Notes: a model not told the origin generated them from the sequence alone. A DNA stretch of 35,414 bases from Planctomycetota bacterium (GCA_028291545.1 JAQGHR010000107.1:1-35414), one strand, 5' to 3'. Counted from the stretch's first letter, positions 17,866-26,497 are shown. Numbers and translations are program-made.

Positions 17866-18711
17866 TCACTTCACGGCCTCGGGGATCGGGCGGATGAAGC
17901 CCGCGTAGGGGCGGGTCAGGTCGTTGTCGTTAATCCTCGGCATATCGGCGATCTCCCGATCGTCGAGACGGACGTGCGATCGGGCCGCGGAGATGCGCTG
18001 CACGCCGTAGGTCCAGCTCGGCGCCGCGTTGCCTGCGGCGCGGGCCTCGATGACCAGGGCGATCTCCGGGTTCTGCCCGTAGACCAGGAAGAAGAGGCCA
18101 CCGTCGACCAGGCCCGAGGCCGGGTCCTTGTAGCGCGCGACGGGCTGGGGGAGCAGGCGAAGCTCGTAGCGCTCGGGACGCTCGCCGGGCTTCGGCTCGA
18201 AGAACTCGTAGGCGCGGAACCGGCGGGCGAGCTCACGCATCTGGCGCAGTCTCTTGGGGGCGTCGGCGTCCGGGGCGTCGGCCTTCGGGATCGCGCGGAG
18301 CACGATTCCGGGTCCTTCGGGCGCCCACGGCCAGCGCGCCGCACCGGCCGGGCCGACGGCGCGGACGCGATCGGTCGAGAGCGAGGTGAACTCGTAGAGC
18401 CAGTGGAGCTTGCCGCCCTGCCGCCCCTCCAGCGAGACCGTCAACACCGCCTCCGGGCGGCCGTCCCTGCCAAACGCCCACACCGTACCGTCGGAGAAGG
18501 ACCGCGTCGGGTCGACGAAGCGGTAGATCGGCTCGGGCGCGAGTTCCAGCGCCTTCTCATCGCCGGACTTCATGGTGATCCCGCGCGCCAGCTCCCGCAT
18601 CTCCTCGGCGCGAGCCTTCGCCATGGCGGCGTCCGCCTTCGCGGACGGGCGCGCCTCCGGTGCCTGAGCCGGCAGGGCGAGGATCAGCGGCAGGAGGAGT
18701 GCGGCGATCAT
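17866..18711 (-). CDS. Exported protein of unknown function
   Basis: A 281-residue protein. ATG 18711 follows AGAGG by eight bases and opens a clear signal peptide (MIAALLLPLILALPAQA). After a helical linker (about 18-50) come two beta-rich halves of similar style. One runs through DPTRSFSDGTVWAFG and a sugar- or ligand-neutral LEGRQGGKLHWLYEF. The other runs through DPASGLVDGGLFFLVYG. The repeated 'YRF/YKDP...DGxxxxFxxG' pattern suggests an internal duplication. I associate this pattern with an uncharacterised planctomycete family and cannot name a function. It lies immediately upstream of the sugar kinase and divergent from the second DUF1549/DUF1553 operon. Confidence 0.7.
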   Translation of the reverse strand: MIAALLLPLILALPAQAPEARPSAKADAAMAKARAEEMRELARGITMKSGDEKALELAPEPIYRFVDPTRSFSDGTVWAFGRDGRPEAVLTVSLEGRQGGKLHWLYEFTSLSTDRVRAVGPAGAARWPWAPEGPGIVLRAIPKADAPDADAPKRLRQMRELARRFRAYEFFEPKPGERPERYELRLLPQPVARYKDPASGLVDGGLFFLVYGQNPEIALVIEARAAGNAAPSWTYGVQRISAARSHVRLDDREIADMPRINDNDLTRPYAGFIRPIPEAVK

Positions 18712-18765
18712 CGGTACGTCCTCTTCGTGCAGGTCGGGAAGCCCGGGCGGGCTCAATATACCAGG

Positions 18766-18823
18766 CCGATCCGCCGTGACCCAGGAAGATCACGGCCCGG
18801 GCGGAGCCATTTTCCCGGATCGG
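18766..18823. promoter_or_regulatory. Nested inverted repeats in a divergent promoter region
   Basis: Between two divergent genes (starts 18711 and 18971), CCGATCCG at 18766-18773 pairs with CGGATCGG at 18816-18823. Inside it CCGTGA (18774-18779) pairs with TCACGG (18790-18795). Such nested dyads between divergent promoters may be operator sites or a terminator-like structure. No regulator gene is adjacent. Confidence 0.3.
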
Positions 18824-18970
18824 CGGACCTGCGTCGCCCCGCGGGGTTCGGGGTTTCCGGTTGCGGGCGGGGGCGGGACGAGGTATGTTTAACAAACTTT
18901 GATCACCTGCGATGCCGGACCTCCTGTGCGAGGTGGGTTCGTGTCGCAACGGTCGGTAGGGTGCATTTCC

Positions 18971-20659
18971 ATGCGTGACCAGCATCGGGCAGCATGGTTG
19001 CTCTGCGTGATTGCGGCCCTCTTCGCCGGGCGATCGGCGGCGGCCGATACGCCGTTGCACGAGCGGATCGACCGGGCGATCGAGGCAGGCCGGGACGGAC
19101 GGCTGGCCGCTCCGGCGACCGACGGCGAGTTCGTACGGAGGGTCCACCTGGACCTCACGGGGATGATCCCGACGGCCACCGAGGCCCGCGCCTTCCTGGA
19201 CGATCCGTCGCCGTACAAACGCGAGAAGCTGATCGACCGGTTGCTCGACAGCCCGGAATTCGCGAGGCGTATGCAGGTCGTGTTCGACGTGATGCTGATG
19301 GAGCGCCGGCCCGCCACGCACGTACCGGCGACCGAGTGGGAGGGCTTCCTGCTCGACGCCTTCTCCGAGAACCGCCCGCTCGATCAGGTGGCCCGCGAGA
19401 TCCTCTCGGCCGACGGCGCCGATCCGGCTCATCGCGGCCCGGCGAGGTTCGCGCTCGACCGCGAGGGCGACCCGAACCTGATGACGCGCGACGTGGGCCG
19501 GCTCTTCCTGGGCCGCGACATGCAGTGTGCCCAGTGTCACGATCACGTGCTGTACGACGACTACAAGCAGGCCCACTATTACGGCCTGTTCGCGTTCTTC
19601 AATCGCAGTTACCTGGTTCAGGATGCGAAGGGTATCGCGACCCTGGGCGAGAAGGCCGAGGGGGACGTGACGTTCAAGTCGGTGTTCAAGAAAAAGATCA
19701 CGAACACGACCGGACCCCGGGTGCTGTACGCCGAGCCCGTGGCCGAGCCGGCCGTGGCCAAAGGGCAGGAATACTGGGTCGCTCCGGCCGAAAAAGTACG
19801 AGCGGTCCCGCGCTACAGCCGCCGCGCGCAGCTGGCGAAGAGCGTCGTCTCGGCCAAGGTCCCCGAGTTCAATCGCAACCTGGCGAACCGGCTCTGGGCG
19901 ATCATGATGGGTCGCGGGATCGTCCACCCGCTCGACCTGCACACGGCCGAGAATCCGCCCTCGCATCCGGAACTCCTGGAGATGCTCGCCAGGGAGCTGG
20001 CCGCGATGGGGTTCGACGGCCGCAAGTTCCTCCGCGAGTTGGCGCTGACGCGGACCTATGCCAGATCCAGCGAGCCGCCGCCCGGTCTCTCGCCCGAGGA
20101 CGGCTCGCCCGCCCGGTTCGCCGTGGCCGTGCTCAAGCCGCTGAGCCCCGAGCAGTTCTCCTGGAGCGTGATGCAGGCGACCGGGATCGTGGCCGCGACG
20201 CGGGCCGCGGTCGAGCGGACCCTGTTCACGGTCGATCCCAAGCTCACGCAGTTGATGCAGCTCGACGACAAGCGCAGGCGATTCGGCAGACGCCTGGTCG
20301 AGTCGGCGGTCTACGACGGGCTGAAGGGGAACTCGGGGCCGTTCATCGCGCAGTTCGGCCGGGCGGCGGGCCAGTCGCAGGACGCGCAGGACGCATCGGT
20401 GCATCAGGCATTGTTCCTCTCCAACGGCCAGCCGGTCCTCTCCTGGCTCGACGGCCTGGCCGGTCGTTTGGCGACCATCGCCGATGCCTCCGCGATGGTG
20501 GACGAGCTGTATCTGTCCGTGCTGACTCGCCGGCCGATGCCCGACGAGCGCGAGGAAGCGATCAAGTATCTGGCCGCGAAGCCCTCGGCGAAGGCCCAGG
20601 CCGTCCATGAGCTGGCGTGGGCGCTCCTGACGTCCACCGAGTTTCGATTCAATCACTGA
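18971..20659 (+). CDS. Short DUF1549/DUF1553 cytochrome-like protein
   Basis: A 562-residue exported protein. ATG 18971 opens a signal peptide (AAWLLCVIAALFAGRSAAA); the earlier in-frame ATG at 18899 would bury it. It has a DUF1549 domain (LHERIDRAIEAG, RRVHLDLTGMIPTATEARAF) with one haem-type motif CAQCH at residues 186-190 in CAQCHDHVLYDDY. A DUF1553 domain follows (FNRNLANRLWAIMMGRGIVHPLD, HPELLEMLARELAAMGF). Unlike the 900-residue paralogue at 14167-16869 it has no N-terminal PSCyt1 cytochrome module. The ribosome site is weak. It heads a three-gene set with a DUF1501 protein 28 bases downstream and a WD40 protein. The reaction is not known. Confidence 0.9.
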   Translation: MRDQHRAAWLLCVIAALFAGRSAAADTPLHERIDRAIEAGRDGRLAAPATDGEFVRRVHLDLTGMIPTATEARAFLDDPSPYKREKLIDRLLDSPEFARRMQVVFDVMLMERRPATHVPATEWEGFLLDAFSENRPLDQVAREILSADGADPAHRGPARFALDREGDPNLMTRDVGRLFLGRDMQCAQCHDHVLYDDYKQAHYYGLFAFFNRSYLVQDAKGIATLGEKAEGDVTFKSVFKKKITNTTGPRVLYAEPVAEPAVAKGQEYWVAPAEKVRAVPRYSRRAQLAKSVVSAKVPEFNRNLANRLWAIMMGRGIVHPLDLHTAENPPSHPELLEMLARELAAMGFDGRKFLRELALTRTYARSSEPPPGLSPEDGSPARFAVAVLKPLSPEQFSWSVMQATGIVAATRAAVERTLFTVDPKLTQLMQLDDKRRRFGRRLVESAVYDGLKGNSGPFIAQFGRAAGQSQDAQDASVHQALFLSNGQPVLSWLDGLAGRLATIADASAMVDELYLSVLTRRPMPDEREEAIKYLAAKPSAKAQAVHELAWALLTSTEFRFNH

Positions 20660-20687
20660 AACCGCTCGCGAAACGAGGCGAGGAGAG

Positions 20688-21977
20688 ATGACCATGCGAT
20701 GCGATTACTCGTGCCGGTCCGACGACCACGTCCTGTCGCGACGCGGATTTCTGGGCGGCCTGGCGGGACTGGGTCTCGCCTCGGGCTTCGGTTCGTTCGT
20801 CAACCCCTCGGCGGCGGCCGCGATGGCCAAGGGTCAGAAGCAGATGCTGGTCATCTGGCTGGCCGGCGGTTCGAGCCAGCTTGAGACCTGGGACCCCAAG
20901 CCGAAGACCGAGACCGGCGGACCGTTCCGCGCAATCGACACGTCGGTCCCCGGCATCCAGATTTGCGAGCTCCTGCCGCAGACGGCCAGGCACATGCACC
21001 GCATGGCCCTGGTTCGCGGCGTGAACACCCACGAGAACGATCACGGCAAGGGCCAGTATCTCATGCACACCGGTCGGGCGCAGGCGCCGGGGGCCGAGTT
21101 CCCCCACCTGGGCTCGCTCGCCGCGCGGTTCCTCGCCAAGGGCACGGAGCCGCTGCCCGGCTACATCCACATCACCCCGGGGGGTGGCGGCGTGGGCGGG
21201 AAAGAAGCGGCGTACCTCGGCCCCAAGTACGGCGCCCTCTACCTCGGCAACGGTGCGCCGCCGGCCAACACGGCCAGGGCCGGTTCCACGACGCCCGCGT
21301 CCGATGCCTCACGTCACGACCTGCGCCGTCACATGAACGATCGTTTCGCCAACCGCCGCCGGACCGCCGAGACCGAGGCCTACACGACGACCTACGAACA
21401 GGCCCTCCAGCTCATGGAGCGCCGCGAGGTGTTCGACGTGACCAGGGAGCCCGCTCGCGAGCAAGAACGCTACGGCTCGCACGATTTCGGCCGGCATTGT
21501 CTCCTGGCCCGCCGCCTCCTCGAATCCGACGCGACGTTCGTGCAGGTCACGCATTCGAATTACGACACGCATAACGAGAACTTCGCCTTCCACCTGGAAC
21601 AGCTCGGCGAGTTCGATCAGGGTTTCTCGACGCTTCTCGACGATCTTGCCCAGCGCGGACGGCTCGACAGCACGCTCGTCGTCGTCATGTCGGAGTTCGG
21701 CCGCACGCCCACGATTAACTACCTGTACGGCCGGGACCACTGGGGCACGGCCTGGTCGATCGCCCTGGCCGGTTGCGGCATCAAGGGCGGCACGGTGGTG
21801 GGCAAGACGAACGCGAAAGGGACCGAAGTCGTCGATCGCCAGGTGGGCGCGGGGCACCTGTTCCACACCTATCTCAAGGCGGTCGGGCTCGACCCCAAGG
21901 ACGATTACGAGGTGGACGGCCGCTCGGTCCAGATCGCCGATCCCACGGCCTCGCCCATCACGGAACTGCTGGCATGA
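20688..21977 (+). CDS. DUF1501 exported sulfatase-like protein (second copy)
   Basis: A 429-residue protein. GGAG at 20680-20683 sits two bases before ATG 20688 and eight before ATG 20694, so initiation two codons further in is more likely. A twin-arginine signal is clear: LSRRGFLGGLAGLGLASGFG at about 17-36. Hallmarks of the family are AGGSSQLETWDPKP, HENDHGKGQYLMHTG, MSEFGRTPTINYLYGRDHWG and a C-terminal Gly-rich strand before GKTNAKG. It is more distant from, and shorter than, the copy at 12746-14152, consistent with its partner also being the short DUF1549/DUF1553 form. Its stop overlaps the start of the WD40 gene (ATGA). It is probably folded and cofactor-loaded before export; the enzymatic role is not established. 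Confidence 0.9.
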   Translation: MTMRCDYSCRSDDHVLSRRGFLGGLAGLGLASGFGSFVNPSAAAAMAKGQKQMLVIWLAGGSSQLETWDPKPKTETGGPFRAIDTSVPGIQICELLPQTARHMHRMALVRGVNTHENDHGKGQYLMHTGRAQAPGAEFPHLGSLAARFLAKGTEPLPGYIHITPGGGGVGGKEAAYLGPKYGALYLGNGAPPANTARAGSTTPASDASRHDLRRHMNDRFANRRRTAETEAYTTTYEQALQLMERREVFDVTREPAREQERYGSHDFGRHCLLARRLLESDATFVQVTHSNYDTHNENFAFHLEQLGEFDQGFSTLLDDLAQRGRLDSTLVVVMSEFGRTPTINYLYGRDHWGTAWSIALAGCGIKGGTVVGKTNAKGTEVVDRQVGAGHLFHTYLKAVGLDPKDDYEVDGRSVQIADPTASPITELLA

Positions 21978-22975
21978 ACCTCGCCGACCCGACCAAGATC
22001 CACCTCGCCAAGGACCTGGTCCACACCCGTCCGCTGGTGTCGTGCCGATTCGACGCCAGGGGCCGTTTCGTGTTCGCCGGATCGGAAGACTGCACGGTCC
22101 AGCGCTGGGATCTCGCGACCGGCGCCCGGGTGGCGCTCACGGCCCATGAGAGCTGGGTCCACGCGCTGGCGAGCTCGCCCGATGGTGAGACCATCTTGAC
22201 CGGCGGCTGCGACGGCCGGCTGATCTGGTGGCCCGCCACCGCCGCGGCGCCCACGCCGATCCGCACGATCGAGGCGCATCGGGGCTGGGTCAACGCCATC
22301 GCCGTGAACAAGGAGGGCACGCTGGTTGCCACCTGCGGCAACGACCGCATGGTCCGGCTCTGGTCGATGGCCGACGGCTCGCTCATCCAGGAGCTCCCCG
22401 GCCATCCCAAGGTGGTCTATCAGGTGGCCTTCGAGGCCGGCGGGCGCTACCTGGTCTCGGCCGATATCAACGGCCTGATCATCCAGTGGGACGTGCTGGT
22501 CCGCAAGGAGGCGCGACGGCTGGACGCGGCCAAGCTCTCCAAGTACGACGCGGGGCAGGGGGTCGATTACGGCGGCGTCCGCGACATGGCGTTCAGCGCC
22601 GACGGTTCCCTCCTGGCGTGTTCGGGCCTGATCGAGGCCTCGAACCCCCTGGGCGCGGTGAGCAATCCCGCCATGGTCCTGATCGACTGGAAGGCCGGCA
22701 AGGAACTTCGGCTCCAGCGCCCCAAGGAGGATATCAAGGGCGTGGCCTGGGGCGTGCGATCCCACCCCGACGGCTTCTTCGTGGCCGTCTCGGGCGGGAC
22801 GACCGGCGGCGTCCTGCTCTTCTTCAAGCCCGATCAAATCAACGAGTTCTTCAAATTTGCGATGCCGAATACCGGGCGCGGCCTCGACCTCCACCCCGAC
22901 GGCGTCCGGCTGGCCACCGCCCATCACGACGGCCACGTCCGCATCTGGGCCATGAAGGCCAAGCCGACGGCGTGA
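21974..22975 (+). CDS. WD40-repeat protein coupled to DUF1501
   Basis: A 333-residue protein without a signal peptide, starting inside the preceding stop codon (ATGA overlap at 21974-21977). WD40-type repeats are clear: GSEDCTVQRWDLATG, GGCDGRLIWWPA, CGNDRMVRLWSMADG, SADINGLIIQWDV and AHHDGHVRIWAMK. Each follows a V/A-x-x-x-SPDG-type strand, giving about six to seven blades of a beta-propeller. Such propellers are protein-protein scaffolds. Strict coupling to a Tat-exported DUF1501 protein and a Sec-exported cytochrome-like protein is notable, because this one appears cytoplasmic unless it is exported with a partner. Confidence 0.88.
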   Translation: MNLADPTKIHLAKDLVHTRPLVSCRFDARGRFVFAGSEDCTVQRWDLATGARVALTAHESWVHALASSPDGETILTGGCDGRLIWWPATAAAPTPIRTIEAHRGWVNAIAVNKEGTLVATCGNDRMVRLWSMADGSLIQELPGHPKVVYQVAFEAGGRYLVSADINGLIIQWDVLVRKEARRLDAAKLSKYDAGQGVDYGGVRDMAFSADGSLLACSGLIEASNPLGAVSNPAMVLIDWKAGKELRLQRPKEDIKGVAWGVRSHPDGFFVAVSGGTTGGVLLFFKPDQINEFFKFAMPNTGRGLDLHPDGVRLATAHHDGHVRIWAMKAKPTA

Positions 22976-23033
22976 TCGGATGTCCTGGCCAGAGGCGTCG
23001 ATTTCTGAGGATCGGCCCAGACCCCCCGGGTGG

Positions 23034-23105
23034 CATGCTTACGTACCCGTAAGCATGTCTTCACTCGCAAGCATGTCTTCGCGGGCCAGTCCGGACGACA
23101 TGCTT
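23034..23105. repeat. Cluster of AAGCATG repeats with a perfect hairpin
   Basis: A perfect 10-bp inverted repeat, CATGCTTACG (23034-23043), loop TACC, CGTAAGCATG (23048-23057), is followed by a direct repeat AAGCATGTCTTC at 23051-23062 and 23069-23080 (18-base period). An inverted copy GACATGCTT lies at 23097-23105. In all there are four copies of the AAGCATG core, two per strand. It lies between the convergent WD40 and isomerase-like genes, so a terminator role or a small repetitive (REP/MITE-like) element are both possible. Confidence 0.6.
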
Positions 23106-23140
23106 CACCCAGAGCGCGTTGGCGAAGGTCAAGTGAGAGG

Positions 23141-24100
23141 TTAATCGGCCCCCTTGTACTCTGCCCCTCGCAAGGATTCCAGCAGAGTCTTCGTCGCCTT
23201 GATCCCCTCGGGCTCGGGCATCTTGGAACCTTCATACTCGATGCCGACCCAGCCGTGGTAGCCGGAGTCGGACACGATCTTCATGATGCGGGCGAAGTCC
23301 AGGTGCGCTTCCTTGCCGGAGTCGTCGAAGTCGTAGCTCTTGGCCGAGACACCCTTGGCATAGGGCATCATGCGGGCAATCGCCTCGTAGACGTCGATGC
23401 TGTAGACGTGGTCCTTGTTGGGGAAGTTGCCGAAATCGGGCAGGGTGCCGAAGTCGGGGCTGCCGACCTTCTTGATCAGCGCCAGCAGCGCATCGGGGTC
23501 GCTCGACGGGCCGCCGTGGTTCTCGCAGATGATGTGGATCTTGTTCTTCGTGCCGTACTCGACCAGCGCGCCGCAGCCCTCGGCGGCGGCGTCCACGTTC
23601 GAGGCGCTGTAGTTCCCGCCCGTGTTGACGCGGATGGCATGGCAACCGAGCGCGGCGGCGGCATCGACCCATTTCTTGTGGTTCTCGACGGCCTCGTCCC
23701 GCTTGGCCTTGTCCTCCAGCGAGAGGTCCCCCTCGCCGTCGATCATGATCAGGACGCACGTCACGCCGTGGTCGTCGGCTCGCTTCTTCAGATCGCGCAG
23801 ATACGAGTCGTCGCGCGCCTTGTCCTTGAAAAATTGGTTGACGAACTCGACGCCCGAGATGCCATAGGTCTCCTTGGCGATCCTGGGGAAGTCGAGGTTG
23901 TCGATCTGCTTGGCGAAGAGCGCCTTGTGCAGCGACCACTCGGCCAGCGAGATCTTGAAGTCGCCGATCTTGCCCGCTTTCGGCTTGCCCGTGGGATCGG
24001 CCGCGAGGCCCAGGCTCGGTCGCAGGCCCAACCCCAGCGCGGCGGCGCCGGCGAGCGAACCTCGTACAAAGGCGCGGCGATTCAGGGAGAAGTCGGACAT
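23141..24100 (-). CDS. Tat-exported sugar phosphate isomerase/epimerase-like protein
   Basis: A 319-residue protein; ATG 24100 has GGAG nine bases upstream. A twin-arginine signal (NRRAFVRGSLAGAAALGLGL, residues 7-26) directs folded export. The rest is a xylose-isomerase-like TIM barrel (AP endonuclease family 2 type): FKISLAEWSLH, then GISGVEFVNQFF with the strand-2 glutamate, VLIMIDGEG, HIICENHGG with a metal-type glutamate, LPDFGNFP, AKSYDFDDSG and WVGIEYEG. Conserved Glu/Asp/His residues fit a divalent metal site, as in hydroxypyruvate isomerase or tagatose epimerase relatives. The sugar substrate is unknown. It is convergent with the WD40 gene and divergent from the GH42-like gene. Confidence 0.88.
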   Translation of the reverse strand: MSDFSLNRRAFVRGSLAGAAALGLGLRPSLGLAADPTGKPKAGKIGDFKISLAEWSLHKALFAKQIDNLDFPRIAKETYGISGVEFVNQFFKDKARDDSYLRDLKKRADDHGVTCVLIMIDGEGDLSLEDKAKRDEAVENHKKWVDAAAALGCHAIRVNTGGNYSASNVDAAAEGCGALVEYGTKNKIHIICENHGGPSSDPDALLALIKKVGSPDFGTLPDFGNFPNKDHVYSIDVYEAIARMMPYAKGVSAKSYDFDDSGKEAHLDFARIMKIVSDSGYHGWVGIEYEGSKMPEPEGIKATKTLLESLRGAEYKGAD

Positions 24101-24515
24101 CGCTGCAATCTCCGCAATCCAGAGGAAGAACGTCGCGGGAAGATCGCAGTGTAGGGGCCTCGCCCGCACCGGTCAATCACCCGGTCCGACGGCATGCGGA
24201 TCTGATCCGTGTGGCCGGGGTTCCGCCATGCCACGTCACGATCGGAGAATAAAAACTCCCGGAGGGGAATCGAAACTCCCTCCCCCAAAGGCGGGCGCGA
24301 GCGCGGCCCGCTTTCCTTCCCCGATGAGCATTATCGGGACGAACGGGTCGTTCGATCGCGGAATCCGTTGCTCTGGCCCTAAAGCGGCAAGGTGATGCGG
24401 AGCGATCCTCCCGCGATTAAGATCATCCTCGGGCCGGGGGGCAGTGCGAGCGGCGGGAGGATCGGGACGTCCCGGAATTCTCGACGCGCAACCGGAAAGC
24501 CGAGGAACCGCCGTG
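24101..24515. other. Divergent intergenic region rich in hairpins
   Basis: This 415-base region lies between the minus-strand isomerase-like gene and the plus-strand GH42-like gene. No convincing protein frame is present. It contains AAACTCCC twice (24253-24260 and 24273-24280), two back-to-back 6-bp hairpins (CCCGAT/ATCGGG at 24320-24338 and CGAACG/CGTTCG at 24340-24354), and the long inverted repeat listed separately. It must hold promoters for both genes. Confidence 0.5.
24403..24464 (+). promoter_or_regulatory. 12-bp inverted repeat upstream of the GH42-like gene
   Basis: CGATCCTCCCGC at 24403-24414 is exactly complementary to GCGGGAGGATCG at 24453-24464, with a 38-base spacer. The right arm ends 51 bases before the start codon. 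It could form a long stem in the mRNA leader or be two half-sites for a regulator. Nothing here matches a riboswitch class I recognise. Confidence 0.4.
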
Positions 24516-26450
24516 ATGGATCGAGTATTTCGAAAATCGTCGTCCGCGAGCCGGCCCGACGGGTTGGGACGAGCGGGGTCGAAAACCTCCCGCGCGTCGA
24601 TCCTGGCCATCGGCCTATGGGCCTTGCTCGGGACAGTGTCGCCGGGCCGGGCGGCCGATCCCGCGCGATTCGATTTCACGACGCTGGTGGCGCACTGGGC
24701 CGAGTATGGGGACCCGGATTACCTCAAGTTCATCGAGGACGCCCGGCCGGACATCGCCCAGGTCGGATTCTATGGCGCGCACTTCTGGAGCCTCGGCCAC
24801 ACGGCCGAGTACAACGGCTACCCGTCGCACTTCCCCGTGCGAGGGCTGAACGAACTGGGAGACTGGTTCGAGGCCCTCAACGGCAAGCTGCATGCGCGCG
24901 GCACCAAGGTCGTCGGCCATTTCAACGTCGAGTTCCTGGTCGGCGACCCCGACGGGCCGGAAGGGCCTCGCGGCTTCTTCAAGTTCTACCGGGACCTCTG
25001 GGACGAGAAAACGCTCGGCCCGAAGCCGGTCGCCGACCCGGTCTCGCTGCTCGAAAAAAACGCCGACGGCTCGCCCATCAAGACGCGCACCTATGCCATC
25101 GGCGGCATGAACGAGCACTGGGCCTGCCTGCGCAACCCCGACTGGCAAAAGGTGCTGAAGGCCTGGGTGCGGCACGGCATTCGCCGAGGGCTGGATGGAT
25201 TCATCATCAATTACTTCTACCGGCATAACTGCCTCTGCGAGCATTGCCAGACCGCTTTCCGCAGCTACCTGAAGGAACGGTTCACGCCCGAGGAGCTGCG
25301 CACCAAATTCGCGATCGAAGACCTCGCCAGACATCGGTTCCCGGAGATCGTGTCCTGGCATCCGGCCGCGGAGACGACGCCGTTGCGGCTGGAAATGCTG
25401 CGATTCTCGCAGATCTCGAACAAGCAGGTCTTCGACGAGGTCTTCGTGAAATACGGCCGCTCGCTGAAGCCCGACCTGATCGTGGCGCAATGGAATCATC
25501 TCGGCAATCTCTCGCAGATTGACGGCGATGAGCGGTGCCTCCTGCCGGCCGAGTTCTGGGGTCGGGACGAGACCTACTTGTGGTACAGCACCGGCGGCGC
25601 GGCGAATTTCACGGACCTCAAGAAACACGTCCTGGGCGAGGCCACCCTGCAAGCCCGCTACATCCGGGGCGCGTTCGACGACCGTTCGTTCACGCTGGGC
25701 AAATACGAAGGCACGAGGATCCGCGCGGCGATCGCCGAGCTGGCGGCCAACGGCGGCGCGCCGATGGGTTTCTACACCAAGTTCACCGACCCGCTGGCCC
25801 GCGCCGAGATCGTGCGCTACTACCAATTTCTGAAACGGCACGACGCGATCTATCGCGGCAACGTCCCGCACGCCGAGGTCGCGCTGCTGTTCCCTCGGAG
25901 ACAGGTTCACGAGGGGAAGGTCGCGGCCGTGGAGTCGTTCCGCAAGCTCGGCCAGGCCCTCCTCGAATCCCACGTCCTGTTCGACGTCTGGCCCGATGAC
26001 CAGTTCCCGGCCGAGAAAGCGGCGAAATATCAACGCGTTATCACAGTTGCGAATGCCGGCGAAACCCTCGCCGCCGGTCGGCCCGACCGCCTGAGCCGGT
26101 TCGCGGCGCCCTTCTCCGTGCGGGTCTCCGCCAGCCGGCCGAAGGGTTCCAACGGCGAGATCGACCTGCATTTCGTGAACTACAATCGCGAGGAGCTGCC
26201 CCCCGGATCGGACGGGCAACCGAACCTGGGCGTCGGCATCCGGGATGAGAAGCCGCTGGCGGTGTCCGGTGTCGCCGCCGATCTCGTCTTGCCCGAGGGC
26301 GCGACCCTGCGATCGGTCCGATTCCTCACCCCCGAGCAGGCGGAGCCTCGCACGCTCGATGCGAAGGTCGCGGACGGTCGCGTCCACTTCGTCGTCCCGG
26401 AGTTTCTGGTTTATGGCGTGGTACGCGTGGAAATCCAACCTCGCGATTGA
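24516..26450 (+). CDS. Exported GH42-like TIM-barrel protein
   Basis: A 644-residue protein. ATG 24516 lies nine bases after AGGA. A long basic N-region then a hydrophobic core (about 28-43) and GRAADP suggest Sec export. The body reads as a glycosidase-type barrel: ARPDIAQVGFYGAHFWS, GTKVVGHFNVEFLVG, RGLDGFIINYFYRHN and AEFWGRDETYLWYSTGG. A small Cys cluster at about 232-245 (NYFYRHNCLCEHCQTAF) is the kind seen in GH42-like and related putative glycoside hydrolases, where it may bind zinc. The C-terminal third is beta-rich and resembles a trimerisation plus accessory domain (SRFAAPFSVRVSAS, DLHFVNYNREEL). Substrate and catalytic pair are not certain. It is followed 47 bases later by a sugar dehydrogenase-like gene, suggesting a joint role in sugar breakdown. 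Confidence 0.75.
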   Translation: MDRVFRKSSSASRPDGLGRAGSKTSRASILAIGLWALLGTVSPGRAADPARFDFTTLVAHWAEYGDPDYLKFIEDARPDIAQVGFYGAHFWSLGHTAEYNGYPSHFPVRGLNELGDWFEALNGKLHARGTKVVGHFNVEFLVGDPDGPEGPRGFFKFYRDLWDEKTLGPKPVADPVSLLEKNADGSPIKTRTYAIGGMNEHWACLRNPDWQKVLKAWVRHGIRRGLDGFIINYFYRHNCLCEHCQTAFRSYLKERFTPEELRTKFAIEDLARHRFPEIVSWHPAAETTPLRLEMLRFSQISNKQVFDEVFVKYGRSLKPDLIVAQWNHLGNLSQIDGDERCLLPAEFWGRDETYLWYSTGGAANFTDLKKHVLGEATLQARYIRGAFDDRSFTLGKYEGTRIRAAIAELAANGGAPMGFYTKFTDPLARAEIVRYYQFLKRHDAIYRGNVPHAEVALLFPRRQVHEGKVAAVESFRKLGQALLESHVLFDVWPDDQFPAEKAAKYQRVITVANAGETLAAGRPDRLSRFAAPFSVRVSASRPKGSNGEIDLHFVNYNREELPPGSDGQPNLGVGIRDEKPLAVSGVAADLVLPEGATLRSVRFLTPEQAEPRTLDAKVADGRVHFVVPEFLVYGVVRVEIQPRD

Positions 26451-26497
26451 CGAGCGTCGTTCCTGAATCGAGCGATTCGACCCTCAAAGGATCTGAG

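Noticed and set aside
18557..20695. 712-codon minus-strand open frame opposite the short DUF1549/DUF1553 gene
   Set aside because: Antisense shadow of a clearly recognised gene; composition is Arg/His/Gly-rich and no domain is visible.
23034..23105. Possible CRISPR array
   Set aside because: Repeats are only 7-12 bases, mixed in orientation and with a spacer of six bases; there are no cas genes nearby.
24615..26438. 607-codon minus-strand frame opposite the GH42-like gene
   Set aside because: Shadow of codon bias on the opposite strand; no motif or ribosome site.
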